In this document: in pieces, positions 12,501 through 23,689 of the stretch
Numbering within the stretch: position 1 is the first letter of the stretch
Layout of the letters: every line of letters starts with the position of its first letter
DNA from: Cyclina sinensis
Taxonomy: Eukaryota; Mollusca; Bivalvia; Venerida; Veneridae
Assembly: GCA_012932295.1 (NCBI GenBank)
Contig: JAAONU010000123.1
Span: forward strand, 5,642,001-5,706,000
Length of the DNA stretch: 64,000 bases
Reading direction: 5' to 3'
The notes under the pieces: model-generated
The model's database searches: none
Seen by the model: the letters and a program-made list of their open reading frames with translations, nothing else
What the model was told of the DNA's origin: nothing
Translations under genes and position numbers: made by a program

Positions 12501-15500
12501 TACCTCAGTTATGTCCCCATATGGTATATTGTTACATCTTTTAACAGATAGTAGAAGAACATTATTCCAGAGATGAATGCAAAAAAAGTTCTAAGTGCTA
12601 TAGAAAAAGAAACAGATAGCACTTTTCTGCATTCACTCCTTGATCTACTCTTACTGTTGCCATTGTTTTTGTAATTCAAGCTAAGTGTTCTATTTTAGGG
12701 CAGTACTGTGCCGTGGTGATAAGGTACAACAGGTGTCCACAGATTTTAACCCAGTCACAGAGAGACACAGAATAAATAATATTGTGAGTGAAAGTACTTA
12801 GTGATTTATCGGTAGTTTTTTTGCGGCAACTGAAATGTCATTGTTTTCTAAGATATTTATGAGATTATAAGTGCCTTTTCATATTAATCAAATAATGGTG
12901 CAAGTTAAATGTATATATCGAGTGAACATTATATGTCAGCACTGTTTCTCTAGATATTTTTATTACTGCGATTGTGAACAAGTGTTAGTAATGATCACAT
13001 GATAAAGTAGGGACTTTTTTCTTCCAAAATACATGTAATTGGCATATATATCCATAGAACAAAGAGTCTGCTGTGTCATTTTTTATGCTCCCATTACGGA
13101 GTGGGGGTTGGGGAGGGTGGGTGCATATAGATTGGCCCTTGTCAGGCTGTCAAGCTGTCCCACTGTCATGCTGTTCCACTGTCCAACTGTCACGCTGTCC
13201 ATACATAGACCAGTTTGTGTTGCATTTAACTCCAGACATATAACTGATAGAGCCATGAAACTTGCAAAGTATAGTTGACAGCATGCAAACTTTTGCACCC
13301 GGGTATTCTGACACAATTCTATTGGAGAGTTATGCCCCGTGATTAATTGAAAAATAGCATTTTCAGACTTGTGTTGCATTTAACTCCAAACTCATAACTG
13401 CTAGAGCCATGAAACTTGCTAAGAATAGTTAACAGCATGTGAACTTATGCACCTGGGTATTTTGATGCAAATTTATTGGAGATAGGTAGAGTTATGCCCC
13501 CTCATTAAGCAAAAATTAGCATTTTTAGACTTGTGTCATGTGTAACTCCAAACGTATAAGTGCTAGAGCCATGAAACTTTCTAAGAAAAGTTGTCAGTAT
13601 GTGAAGTTATGCATCTAAGTATTTTGGTGCAAATTTGTTGGAGATCAGCATAGTTATGCCCCCTGATAAAACTAAACAATAGCATTTTTAGACATATGCA
13701 CCTGTAATTGTACAGGAATTTTTGTGACAAGACAGCTGGATATGGGGCATCCAATGGATGCATCTTTAGTTATGCTTTGAAATGGCTGTCTGGTTTATAA
13801 AGCATGAATAAGTATTTAGCTGCCAAGAAGGGCAAATAAGAGAACTTATCTCCAGGGTGTCATAAGAGCTCACAAGAGGTCTCATAGTATTGCTGTACCT
13901 AAATCTTAAAAATTCAGATTGTTGTCTGTATTAATTTTCTATCTTTAAAGGGCCATTCACACCCAGACTTACTCCATAATGAATTTACATGTCTGGAATT
14001 TCCAAGACGCTTGAATAAAAGTGATGTTGGCACGGTGATGCTATGTCGTAAACCTGGCAGGCAAGGATGGTAAATGTCATGCACTGTATTATAAAACTTT
14101 ACTTTTGTAACTGTATTCCTTGTAAGATGAGTTGTTGTAGGGGGTAGAGTGATAGACGTCATACCTTGAGGTCAGGGTTTTGAATCCAGCATGCAAACTT
14201 GATCATGACTTTCACTTCCCCACTTAGATCCCAACCCTTTGGCCCGCTCTACTAAGAATTCGGAGAAGCAGTTTTTGACAGTAGATCACATAAGTTGCAA
14301 CAACTTCATTTTGTTATTACAGTCAGACAGATAAAAGTGTGTGCTGACTTAAGGTTGAATGTTGAAACTGGGATTTGACATTAGTGCTTTCAGAATAATT
14401 ATTTCATTTTTAGCTCAACTTTTTTCGAAGAAAAAATCAAGTTATTGATATAGTCAAGGTGTCGTTGCCATTGCCGCTGCCTTGCCCTCCGAAAACTTTA
14501 ACATTGATCATAATTTTTTTATAAGTTAATGGATTGTCTTCATACTTGGACACAACAACCCTTTGGACAAAACCTTCAAGTAGACCGACTAAACTTGACC
14601 TTGACTGATAAATGACCTTCACCTTCAAGGTCAAAATAATGAATTTTGCTAAAATTGGCCATAACTTTATAATTAGTAGGTGGATTGTCTTCATACTTGG
14701 ACACAATAACCCTTTGGAAAAGACCTTTAAGCGGACCAGACTGAACTTGACCTTGACTCATAATTGACCTTCACTTTCAAAGGTATATTATTAAATTTTG
14801 CTAAAATAAGCCATGACTTTGTTATTTGTTGTTGGATTTGATTCATACTTGGACAAAACAACACTTATGACAAAACCAACATGTTGTATAACTTGAATAT
14901 GGACATGTCCTAAAAATGACCTTGACCATCAAGGTCAGATAATTGAATTTTGGTTGAATTGTCATAACGTTCTTATTGTTTTTTGGATTTGAGATACCTG
15001 AACATAACAACAATTATGACAAATCCAACATAATGATTATTTCAAGTCTGACCTTGACCTTTAAATGACCTTGACAGTCATGGTCAAATTATTGAATTTT
15101 GTTAAAACTGGCCATAACTTTGTTATTTATTGTTAGATTTGGATCAAACTTGGACAAAGCAACACTTATGACAAAGCCGACATGTCAAATTATTCAAGTG
15201 TGACTTTTAACCTTAAAATGATCATGACCATCAAGGTCAAATTTATAAATGAATTTTGCTCAAATTGTCATAACTTTGTTGTTTATGGTTGCATTTGATT
15301 CATACTTGGACAAAACAACAATTATGATAAAGCCAACATGATGAGTAACTCAGGTGTTACCATAACCTAAAAATGACCTTGACCATCAATGTCAGATAAT
15401 TGAATTTTGCTTAAATTGTCATAACTTTCTCATTTATTTTTTGATTTGATTCATACTTGGACAAAACAACACTGACAACACATCCGACATTTTGATTCTT

Positions 15501-18435
15501 TCAGGTGTGACCTTGACCTTTAAATGACCTTGACACTCAAGGTCAAATTATTAAATTTTGCTAAAACTGGCCATACCTTAGTTATTTGTGGTTGGATTAT
15601 AATCATACATGGACAAAACAACATGTATGACAAAGCCGATAAGTTATTCAAGTGTGGCCTTAACCTTAAAATGACCATGACCATGACCATCAAGGTCAAA
15701 TTTATAATTGAATTTTGTTCAAATTGTCATAACTTTGTTATTTGTTTATGGATTTGATTCATACTTGGACAAAACAACTTATGACAAATCCAACATTATG
15801 ATTCTTTCATGTATGCCCTTGACCTTTAAATGACCTTGACAGTCAAGGTCAGTTAATTGAAGTTGGTACAATTTGCCATAACTTTGTTATTTGTTGTTGG
15901 ATTTGATTCATAATTGGACAGAACAACACTTAAGACAAAACAGACATGTTGAATAACTCAAATGAGACCATGACCTAAAAATGTCCTTGACCATCAACGT
16001 CAGATGTTTGAATTTTGCTTAAATTGTCATAACATTGTCATTTTTTTTATGGATTTGATTCATACTTGGACAAAACTATACTTATGACAAATCCAACATT
16101 TTGATTCTTTTAAGTATGATCTTGACCTTTAAATGACCTTGACAGGCAAGATCAAATTATTGAACTTTGCAAAAATTGGTATGGATGAATTTGATAATGA
16201 TATTTCCAAATGATGTTTCATTTGAAATCCCTTCACCACAATGAGCTTCCTCTGATGTGTTTGCCTTTGAAAATAGGAAAAAGTTGAGCGTGGCCCCCAC
16301 TTGCGGTGGCTCTTGTCTTACCTTGTTCTTTTTGAAAAAGAAGGAATGTAATTGAAAGGTATGTTTTATCATGACTGATTGTCTTGTTTTCATTATTTTA
16401 ATATTTTGCATAATTATATTTCAGGGCATATAAAACCATAGAAAATGATGATCTAAAATTTCCTCTTGTAACAGGACAAGGTAAAAAGGTTAGTTTCAAC
16501 TCACAGAGTTGGCAGTGCCATAGGAGAACATCTGTAACTATGTTTCTCTGTAACAACACTGTAAAAGGCACAGATTTTACTACCTTCAACAAGGATTACC
16601 TTTTTCTCATAGAGGCTGTTGCTCCTTGATCATTCAACCTTTGTTGTACTATATACCAGGGCTTCAGAAATTTTCAAATCTCAGTTGGTCCAAGAACAAT
16701 CTTTAGCTTTAGTATATACTTTCAAGGCTTTTCTCTTATTGAAGAATATGTACAATTTGTTGTCACTGACAACTAAACTTACATTAGTTGGTTTGTTGAC
16801 ATTGCAAAAAAAATGTTTTGTTCAAATTGAAAGTTAAAAATGGAAGTAGTGCAAATTTCACGTTATAATTTTTTAAAACTGGTTAACATAATTGATTGAC
16901 TAGCTGCCATTCATTCACACTTACTGATGAGTTAATCAGTTAGTTGGTTATAATTGCTCTGGAAAACTTGTAACAGTGGCAATTTTATGGGTTTGTGGTA
17001 GGTGTGAAGGACTGTTTAGGGACCGTTTAGGATTTAGGTGTGAAATTTTGGCATTATAATGATAAGTTTTACTTAAATTTGATTTTTTTTTTAAATATAT
17101 GGACCAATTTTTTAAGGAGTTTTAGACATAAAAAGCTGTCCAGGAAGCTAAATTCAGTAAAAAATCCATTTCCAGAGCCCTGCTTTATACCTTTAGTAAG
17201 GGCTACTTCTAAGCAACTGCTAGCTGAAAAATCACTGGAAGCCTCATTGTATACTGTATTTTTTCTACCAGATTATTAAATACAGGTACGTTTAAGCTCT
17301 AGCAGTGCAGGGCAGTTTTTTCAGTGTTTTCAGTGCTTTGATTTCAAGATTATTATAAGATTGTTATATTTCAGGCTCGTATTATGGCGACTATAGGTGT
17401 TACCCGTGGACTAGGTGATCATGACTTGTATGTGTTTGATTCTAGTATATGGATCAAACCATTCCTCTCCTGTAAACCAGAGGTAATTATTTAACTGAAT
17501 ATCAAAAATAAATTGACCTGCAGACTGATGCTTTTTATCTGCAAGTGAAAAGAAAATCATCATTTTCTCTATATGGCTATAACCCTGCTTTTGTAAACTC
17601 GCATAACCTCTTACTGACTTAGGGTATGGGGTTTTAGCTCTCAACTTGATTCTTTAATGTGAAGAAGTTAATGCAGAAGTAGTAGTAGCTCCCAAGGATC
17701 CTTGATTGGTTCCTGACAACTGTCACTGAAAAAGCTAATGCTTAGGTACATTAACCTGAACTTAACCATTCTGTTTGAAAACAGAAATATTATTGTTCAT
17801 GACATGCAAAAAGTTACAACTAACCTTTGTCTGCGGTTGATAGGTTCAAGTGATAGATCTCATGGAGCATGAGTGGACAGAGGATGATGTACTTATACTG
17901 GGCACAGATGGATTATGGGATGTTACGAGTAACCAAGAGGCTTGTGATATTATACTTCAAGAATTTTCATCGTGCAATATGACAGACTACAAAAAGTAAT
18001 ACATGAACCATTGCTTACTTTTGTTAGTGGAAACAAAATTTAGTGTTTGCAAAATGTTTTCAGTCCATAGTTTTCTTGTAAATTTCATTATTTAAAAATT
18101 TTGAATCTGTGAACATAGATACTGAAAGATATTTGGAATGACGAAGAACTTTGTAGTTTTATAAGTTGAAACAATTCAATTGCTTAGGAAATTGTTATAA
18201 TGAAGTATGTCCTTTTCATACATTTTTTAAACACTATCATTATTGGTATTTTAGATACACAATTGCTGCTCAGGTACTGGTGTCTGAGGCAAGGGGAAAC
18301 TTTACAGGTCAAGGTTGGAAGAAAAGGGACGGTGGAATAGGCTCATTTGATGATATAACTGTGATGTTAATTCCAATCAAAACTTACCTAGATCAGTGGA
18401 GAAGTGGACAATTACTAGATTATGGTGTAACATAA
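3552..18435 (+). CDS. PPM1M: PPM1H/PPM1J/PPM1M-like PP2C-family Ser/Thr phosphatase, 5' partial, ten exons
   Basis: Metal-dependent Ser/Thr phosphatase of the PPM (PP2C) family. Exons: 3552-3765, 4322-4420, 5339-5473, 9535-9647, 12699-12783, 13951-14069, 16425-16488, 17375-17482, 17844-17995, 18255-18435. All junctions are GT-AG and keep frame, giving 422 residues to the TAA at 18433. PPM motifs appear in order: GGKSDCNED, then DGHAG (metal-binding Asp) in the second exon, GGCTALVALF and ANAGDSR in the fourth, GVTRGLGDHDL in the eighth, GTDGLWDV in the ninth and SFDDITV in the last. The insert between ANAGDSR and GVTRGLGDHDL, and the phrase IMATIGVTRGLGDHDL, mark the H/J/M subgroup. Human members are near 450-515 residues, so the N-terminal 60-100 residues are missing; no start codon is visible. 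Introns are filled with repeats. The symbol follows synteny with WDR82 and GLYCTK; a pre-duplication PPM1H/J/M ancestor is equally apt. Confidence 0.9.
4972..5115 (-). repeat. tRNA-derived SINE-like repeat, minus strand
   Basis: Read on the minus strand, an A-box-like stretch (AAGCACTGGTCAATAGG near 5080-5096) is followed by GCTGATTCGAATCCC near 5034-5048, a good RNA polymerase III B-box. It lies in PPM1 intron 2 (between the 4322 and 5339 exons). Boundaries are approximate. Confidence 0.55.
5545..7420 (+). mobile_element. 1.9-kb non-coding element with 152-bp tandem core, copy 1
   Basis: It lies in the intron between the 5339 and 9535 exons. A unique head (5550-5665, CTTTTTTCAAAGAAAAAATC then GTTGCC repeats and CCGTCCGAAAACTTTAACAT) is followed by about ten diverged units; the phrase TGACCTTGACTCATA recurs at 5746, 5898 and 6050, a period of 152 bp. 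A unique tail runs 7283-7420. Head and tail are shared with 14412-16310, which defines this as one interspersed family. It has no ORF of note. A tandem-core, non-autonomous element is reminiscent of the 'pearl' elements described from bivalves; that link is inference. Confidence 0.7.
8190..9240 (+). repeat. Diverged tandem array, unit about 170 bp
   Basis: Repeated phrases CTTTGATATTTTGCA...GGCATTAC and CAAGTTTGTT recur at about 8240, 8393, 8560 and 8725, each unit ending in a CCCAAGGGG or CCCCGGGGG phrase. After about 8870 a second diverged motif takes over (TTCAT..GACATGCTT). No protein is encoded. Element ends are not clear. Confidence 0.6.
9830..11042 (+). mobile_element. Helitron/Helentron-like non-autonomous element with hairpin ends and tandem core
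   Basis: The left end is a hairpin at 9831-9864 (arms AGCTCACC...GGTGAGCT with nested TGAGCAC/GTGCTCA). The core repeats 'ACATCATCTATAGGTCC' at about 10151, 10314, 10485 and 10651, units of 163-171 bp. The right end carries a perfect hairpin GGGGGCCAATGGCCCCC at 11019-11035 followed by TTGTTTT. A 3' hairpin just before a short T-rich terminus is typical of Helitron-class elements; no Rep/helicase is present, so it would be non-autonomous. It sits in a PPM1 intron. The class assignment is inference. Confidence 0.6.
11225..12345 (+). repeat. Interspersed repeat beginning TTATGCCCCCTTC, tandem core
   Basis: It starts TTATGCCCCCTTCAAAGAAGTGGGGGTATATTG, so the first 30 bases carry inverted CCCCC/GGGGG arms, followed by a GTCA microsatellite. 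The body repeats 'ATAACTTGAGTACCATTTGG' (11320, 11468, and diverged later copies) with many AAGGTCA and TGACCTTGAC motifs. ORFs read through it are artefacts of the repeat. The right end is uncertain. Confidence 0.55.
13084..13765 (+). repeat. ATGCTCCC-type repeat with tandem core of about 160 bp
   Basis: It starts TATGCTCCCATTACGGAGTG, then short TGTC/CTGTCC repeats, then three units sharing 'TAGAGCCATGAAACTT' near 13248, 13403 and 13565 and 'GTTATGCCCC'. The layout matches the other ATGCCCCC elements of the window. It lies between the PPM1 exons at 12699 and 13951. Confidence 0.55.
14134..14235 (+). repeat. tRNA-derived SINE-like repeat
   Basis: GGGGTAGAGTGATAGACGTC at about 14139 resembles an A-box region, and CAGGGTTTTGAATCCAGC near 14173-14190 resembles a B-box. 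No tRNA cloverleaf is evident. It starts about 65 bp after the 13951-14069 exon. Confidence 0.45.
14412..16310 (+). mobile_element. 1.9-kb non-coding element with tandem core, copy 2
   Basis: It shares the head of the 5545-7420 element (14413-14515) and its tail (16188-16310, GATGAATTTGATAATGATAT onward, about 90 percent identical by eye). The core again repeats units of about 150 bp with TTCATACTTGGACAAAACAA and TGACCTTGAC motifs. It occupies most of the intron between the 13951 and 16425 PPM1 exons; the tail ends 115 bp upstream of the 16425 exon. Confidence 0.7.
16489..17374 (+). other. PPM1 intron without recognised features
   Basis: AT-rich intron between two confident exons. No repeat with clear ends, no ORF with homology and no RNA gene was seen. 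Confidence 0.6.
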
Positions 18436-18650
18436 ATCAAGCAAATCTTCTAAACAAACTGTTGCAGTGTTCTGAAATCCTGAAAATTCATTTAATATGA
18501 AGACAGAAATTTTATTTATGTTATTTATTCACTTATTGTGATACTTGCATTTTTTCAATCAGAAAAGGTATTAATGTTAGTTGGAATTAAAATCAAACTC
18601 TCTATGAAGTCACACAACATTACCAGGCAGACATTTACTTAATGGTTTAT

Positions 18651-19920
18651 TGTCGAGCCGGCTTGTGGTGAGCTCAACTTAGTTGCCACTTATAGCATAT
18701 AGTTCGGTGTATGTGCATCCATGCGGCCGTCCAGATTTGTCCTGTCTATACCTTACTCATTCTTTGAAGGATTTCAAAATAATTTGGTACAAATGTTCAC
18801 CATGATGGGGTGGTGTGTCGCACACAAAACCCAGGCCCGCAGCTCAAAGGTCAAGGTCATACTTGGGGGTCAGCGCAAAACCCGTGTCTGGAGCGTAACT
18901 TCTACATGCATGAAGGGATTTTAATATATTCTCAAGACAAATATTCCCCCTAGTGAGGCAGAGTGTCACGTAAAAAAAATCAGATGTCTGTGGCAAAGGT
19001 CAAGGTCACACTTAGGCGTCAAATGTCAAATAACAAAATAAAACATTCATTGTGAGTATATCTTTTATATACATGGATGGATTTTAATATAACTTAGCAC
19101 GTATGTTCTCCATGTTTAGTTAAGTTGTCTCACGCAAAATGAAGGTCAAGGTCACAATAGGTCAAAGGTCAAATTAAAATATTAAAATTTGTTTGCTGGG
19201 GCTGTATCTTGCTTATGCTTTAAAGTGTTATGCTTAGCGGTCAGAGGATTTGAAAAATTCAGGTGTCTGTGGCAAAGGTCAAGATCATATTTAGGGGTCA
19301 AATGTCAAATAACAAAATAAAACATTCTTTTGCGAGTATAACTTCTATACATGTATGCATGGATGGATTTTAATATAACTTAGCACAAATGATCTCCATG
19401 TTAAGTTGAGTTGTCTCGCGCAAAATGAAGGTCAAGGTCGCAAGAAGTAAAAGGTCAAATAAAAATATTAAAATTTGTTTGTTGGGGCTGTATCTTGCTT
19501 TTGCTTTGAAGTATTATGCTTAGTGGTCAGAGGATTTTGAAATTGTTGAGCCTGCTTGTGGTGAGTTAGTCGCTGCTTTTCACTTTTGTCAGTCGGTGCA
19601 TCCGTCTAGATTTGTCCGGTCTATATCTTGCTCTTTCTTTGAAAGATTACAAAATAGTTTGATACAAATGTTCACCATGATGGGGTGATGTGTCACACGC
19701 AAAACCCAAGGTCACATTTGGAGGGTCGGCTTAAAACCCCTGTCTGGAGTGTAACTTCTACAATGTCAGTGCAATGTCAAGATTTTGCCTTGGGTATAAA
19801 GAGGATGTGTTGCGCACATCTCACCTATGTATACATCTTGCTCCTTGATCTGAAGCTTATAGGTTCAGGTTTGAATTAAGACGAGCGGGCTCGACATTCT
19901 GCCCGTGGGCATGTCTAGTT
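18651..19920 (+). mobile_element. Interspersed element bounded by TGTCGAGCC / GGCTCGACA inverted repeats
   Basis: It begins TGTCGAGCCGGCTTGT at 18651-18666; 19881-19896 is its inverted counterpart (14 of 16 positions match). Beyond that the end phrase GCCCGTGGGCATGTCTAGTT resembles the ends near 23752 and 24835. A second, partial copy of the head sits at 19547 (GTTGAGCCTGCTTGTGGTGAG), so the unit looks duplicated or nested. The core contains repeated AAAGGTCAAGGTCA-type motifs. It lies just downstream of the PPM1 stop codon. Confidence 0.55.
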
Positions 19921-20329
19921 GCTTTAACCGTTATTGATTGTGACTTGTAATTGGCTTGATTTATAGAAAATCAAGTTCTTTAAATATCCACACACAAAAA
20001 AAGACGATACTGTTTTATACACCGTACTGTAATGGTTGATTCAGATTCAATCTTTATGATTTTATTAAACTCATCAATTCACCTTCCTGAAGGGTGAAAT
20101 TATGTCTTTATTTGTTACAAGTAAATAAATTAATTGAATTTTTTTTTTACCTTTAACATACTGTTAAAGCTTTTTTATGTCATAGACTTGCAGGTTAAAA
20201 GCAAAAAATGTGCTATTTTAATCTTTTTTTGATTTATCTGTGTTTTTTGACATAAAACATATTTTCCTCCATTGACCCTCTGATTGTATTGATATGTAAG
20301 ATTTTTATTAAGATCAAAATTTTATTTCT

Positions 20330-21190
20330 AGCTCACCTGCAAACTAAGTGCTCATTGTGAGCTGATGTGAACTTTTCAGGTCCGTTGTGACTGTCATGGG
20401 TTTGTATTTCCACACTAAGCTTGTTAACACTTTTGAGGTACAGTAAACATGTAAGTTGGACAGTGTTTATCTTGATGATTTCATAGGTCAAGTTTGAATA
20501 TGGGTCACCTGAGGTAAAAAAACTAGGTCACTGGCTTAAATCAACCTTGTTAATGCTCTAGAAGCAAAGTTTTGAATTGAGTCATTGAGTCATTATGATT
20601 TTTTTTTTAATCAGAATGTTTGTGTTCATGATTTCTTAGTCAGGTTTGAATATGGGGTCAATACTAGTAACTAGGTCACTGGCTGAAATAAGGAAAACCT
20701 TGTTAATGCTTTACAGAAGCTAAGTTTTGAATTCATTCATGAATTTTTTTATCAAATGTTTGTGTTGATAATTTCTTGGTCAAGTTTGAATATGGGTCAC
20801 CTGTCGGCTTTAAAACTGAGCCACTGGCATAAATCAAAGAAAACTTTGTTAATACTCTGGATTCAGCCATCATGATATTTGGTCAAAATGTTTACTTTGA
20901 TGATTTCTGGGTAAGTTTTGAATACAGGTCACTTGGGTTAAAAAAACTAGTTAACCTTTTTAAATTGAAGAACAATTTGTTAACACTCAAGGGACCACAT
21001 TTTGCATTCAATCATTAATTTTTTATTCTATTTTATGTCTTGGTAATTTCTAGGTCAAGTTCAGATATGGGTCAGTTGGGGTCATGAGTTAGTTAATCAG
21101 TTTTGATGATAAATCCATTACATGGCATTTGTATTTCTTTGCAGTTATACTCAGGTTACTGTTTTAGGACTTCCATGATGCTCTTGTTTA
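20330..21190 (+). mobile_element. Helitron-like element, AGCTCACC family
   Basis: It starts AGCTCACCTGC with GTGCTCATTGTGAGCT forming the partner arm (20330-20362), then repeats 'TAGGTCAAGTTTGAATATGGGTCA' type units, and ends with a degenerate hairpin and TCTTGTTTA near 21190. The head matches 9830-11042, but the core is different. Confidence 0.5.
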
Positions 21191-21687
21191 TTTATTTCAT
21201 CATTTATGTTGTAATTGTTTTTATTGAAGGGTAATATCTATAACTTTTAATAGTGAAAGCTTTATTCATTGTAAGAAAATTTCTTTCACCTCATAAAATG
21301 TTTTGTCATTCTTTATCAAGTTCTCTGGAAGAACCTGTGATGTAACATTGAAACACTTTATGAATATTTTAGTGTTTAATTCCTGGCAATAACTTCAGTT
21401 TACTTATGTCATAGTCCCTCATATGGTAGTTTCGCACCATTGCCCTATCAGGAAAAGCCTTACTGTTCTATTTATTTAACATATAATGAATTGAATGGTG
21501 AACTGAATTTACTTATGTTCCAATTATAAATAAATTGTAGGATTTCAAAGCCTGAAATTAGGCCTGGTCTAAAGGTGGGAAGTTGATCAATTAAGCAATT
21601 TTTAAGCATATATAATGGCATTCATATTCTGATCCACTATTTTAAGTTTTGCCTTTAATGTTAACAGTATACTAGTCCTGTGTTTTT
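21191..21687. other. Intergenic stretch without recognised features
   Basis: About 500 bp of AT-rich sequence between two repeats, downstream of PPM1 and downstream of WDR82 (tail-to-tail interval). Nothing gene-like or repeat-like could be supported. Confidence 0.5.
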
Positions 21688-22345
21688 GTGCCCCCCCACC
21701 ACATAGTGTGAGAGCATATAGATTTGCACACGTTCGTCCTGTACATACGTCCGTTTGTCCCGTTTCTTGTGTGCACAGCTCGTCCTACACTCATGGATGG
21801 ATCGGATCCAAACTCACACACGTGATAGACCATGTTGGGTTGTTGTGCAAGACATAAAGAATTTTTCTCTCGGATCAGTTTTCATTGCCCTTTGTTGGTT
21901 TTTCATACATCCCATATATAGTAAATCTTGTGTGCACAACACCTCGAACACCCATGGGTGGATTGAAACCTAGCTCACACACATAATAGACCACAATGGG
22001 TAGTTGTGCAAGAATTAAAGAAATTTTTTTCTCTATCAGTTTTGACTGGATTATTGGTTTTTTAACTATCAAAGCTATTTACTTCAGATTAAGAATACAT
22101 GTTCAATATCAAAATACGACACCATTTCTCAAGGGCAGATCACCCTCAAATTTATTCTTGCAAAGTTATGCCCCCTTTTTCAACTTAAAATTTCTTGGTT
22201 AACCTATTTGAAAATGTCCATTTCTCAAAGTGTCAAGATAATCCTTCCAAACTTGAAATACTTAGCACCTGCAAAACCCTTACAAAGATTGTTGGTACCC
22301 ATGTCCCTTCAAAATTAGCCCCACCCTAGGGGTCACTTGATTTTG
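21688..22345 (+). repeat. GTGCCCCCCC-type interspersed repeat
   Basis: It starts GTGCCCCCCCACCACATAGTGTGAGAGCATATAG and then has two units sharing 'GTGTGCACA' and 'CATGG(A/G)TGGAT' phrases, and ends in CCCCACCCTAGGGGTCA-type sequence near 22335. It is similar in layout to the other CCCCC-ended families. Confidence 0.45.
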
Positions 22346-22499
22346 CTTATATTTATATATAGGAAAAACCTTCTTAAGCCTAAAAATAAACTATTTACAC
22401 ACATGAGATGGATAAGTACTTTCCCCCTCCCCTCTCTGCATGGGAGCACCCTGCGAATCCACCCCACCCCCAAAATTCTTTTTCATTATCATTTTTTTT

Positions 22500-22680
22500 T
22501 TTTTAAATATGTAGGAATGTAGGTACTTGACCTCCCTCCCCCCCCCCCCCCCCCCTCCGTAAAAAAAACAACTTTTATCTCGCATGGGTAACCCACACCC
22601 CTCCCCCCGCCCCCACCAATTTTTTTTTTAATACGTAAGTACATGATTCCCCATCTATCCTTCCCCCCTTAAAAATCTTA
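22500..22680. repeat. Low-complexity T-runs and a long C-run
   Basis: A run of C of roughly 18 bases (about 22538-22555) is flanked by further C-rich blocks near 22600. The minus strand has the G-runs needed for a G-quadruplex. The run length is assembly-sensitive. Confidence 0.7.
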
Positions 22681-22689
22681 GTATAATAA

Positions 22690-23508
22690 TAAACAAGAAC
22701 TGTCACTGTAAGATGACAATGCCCCCGAAAGTGGTGCTTTGAACTTTGATCTGAGAACCAGCCATTCAGGGGTCAAGGTCAAATAAATAAAGGTCAGTGG
22801 GAAGGTCTTATCCAAATGGGGTTGTGTCCATGTATGAAGTAAATCCACTTTCTGGACAACTGGATCTTCAAGGTGAAGGTCATTCAGGGGTCAAGCTCAA
22901 ATAAATACAGGACAGTGGGATGGTCTTGTCCAAAGTAGTGTTGTGTTTAAGTATGAAGTAAATGCACTAACTAATTTGGAAATTATGGCCAAATAATAGT
23001 TTTTCGACAATTGGATATTCAGGGGTAAAGGTCAAATAATTACAGGTCAGTGGGAAGGTCTTGTCCAAATGGGTTTTGAGTCCAAGTAAGAAGTAAATCC
23101 ACTTACTAATAAGAAAGTTAATGCCAATGTTAAAGTTTTTAGACAAATGGATCTTCAAGATGAAGGTCATTCAGGGGTCAAGGTCAAACAAATATAGGTC
23201 AGTGGGAAGGCCTTGTCCAAAGGGGTGTTGTATCCAAGTATGAAGTAAATCCACTAACTAATAAAGAAGTTATTGCCAATGTTAAAGTTTTTGGACAATT
23301 GGATCTTCAAGTGAAGGTCAATCATGGGTCAAGGTCAAATAATTATAGGTCAGTGTAAAGGTCTTGTCCGAAGGGGTGTTGTATCCAAGTATGAAGTAAA
23401 TCCACTTACTAATAAGAAAGTTATTGTCAATGTTAAAGTTTTCGGACAGACTGATGGACGGAAGAACAGTTAAAAAACTATATGCCTCCCTTCGGGGGCA
23501 TAAAAACT
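22690..23508 (-). mobile_element. ATGCCCCCGAA-ended element with tandem core, minus orientation
   Basis: ATGCCCCCGAA near 22720 is the inverse of TTCGGGGGCAT near 23492-23502, giving 11-bp inverted ends. The outer left sequence AACAAGAACTGTCACTGTAA is the inverse of the CAGTGACAGCTCTTGTT end of the 43634-45015 element, so the two are one family in opposite orientation. The core repeats 'GGTCAGTGGGAAGGTCTTGTCC' units of about 120-152 bp, ending in the TGATGGACGG phrase. Confidence 0.6.
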
Positions 23509-23689
23509 TGAAGTTGAATGAGTAACTTTCATCCCCCTACTCCCCCATAGGTGAATGAGTTATGGAAGTAAGACATTGTGAAAGAGGTATAGCTGCTGAC
23601 ACATTTTGAAAGAGGTTTATTTGTAAAGCAAAGTACTCTTAGCCTATAAGGCAATTTACTATATATCCATTGTTTTCCCTGGTAATGAT

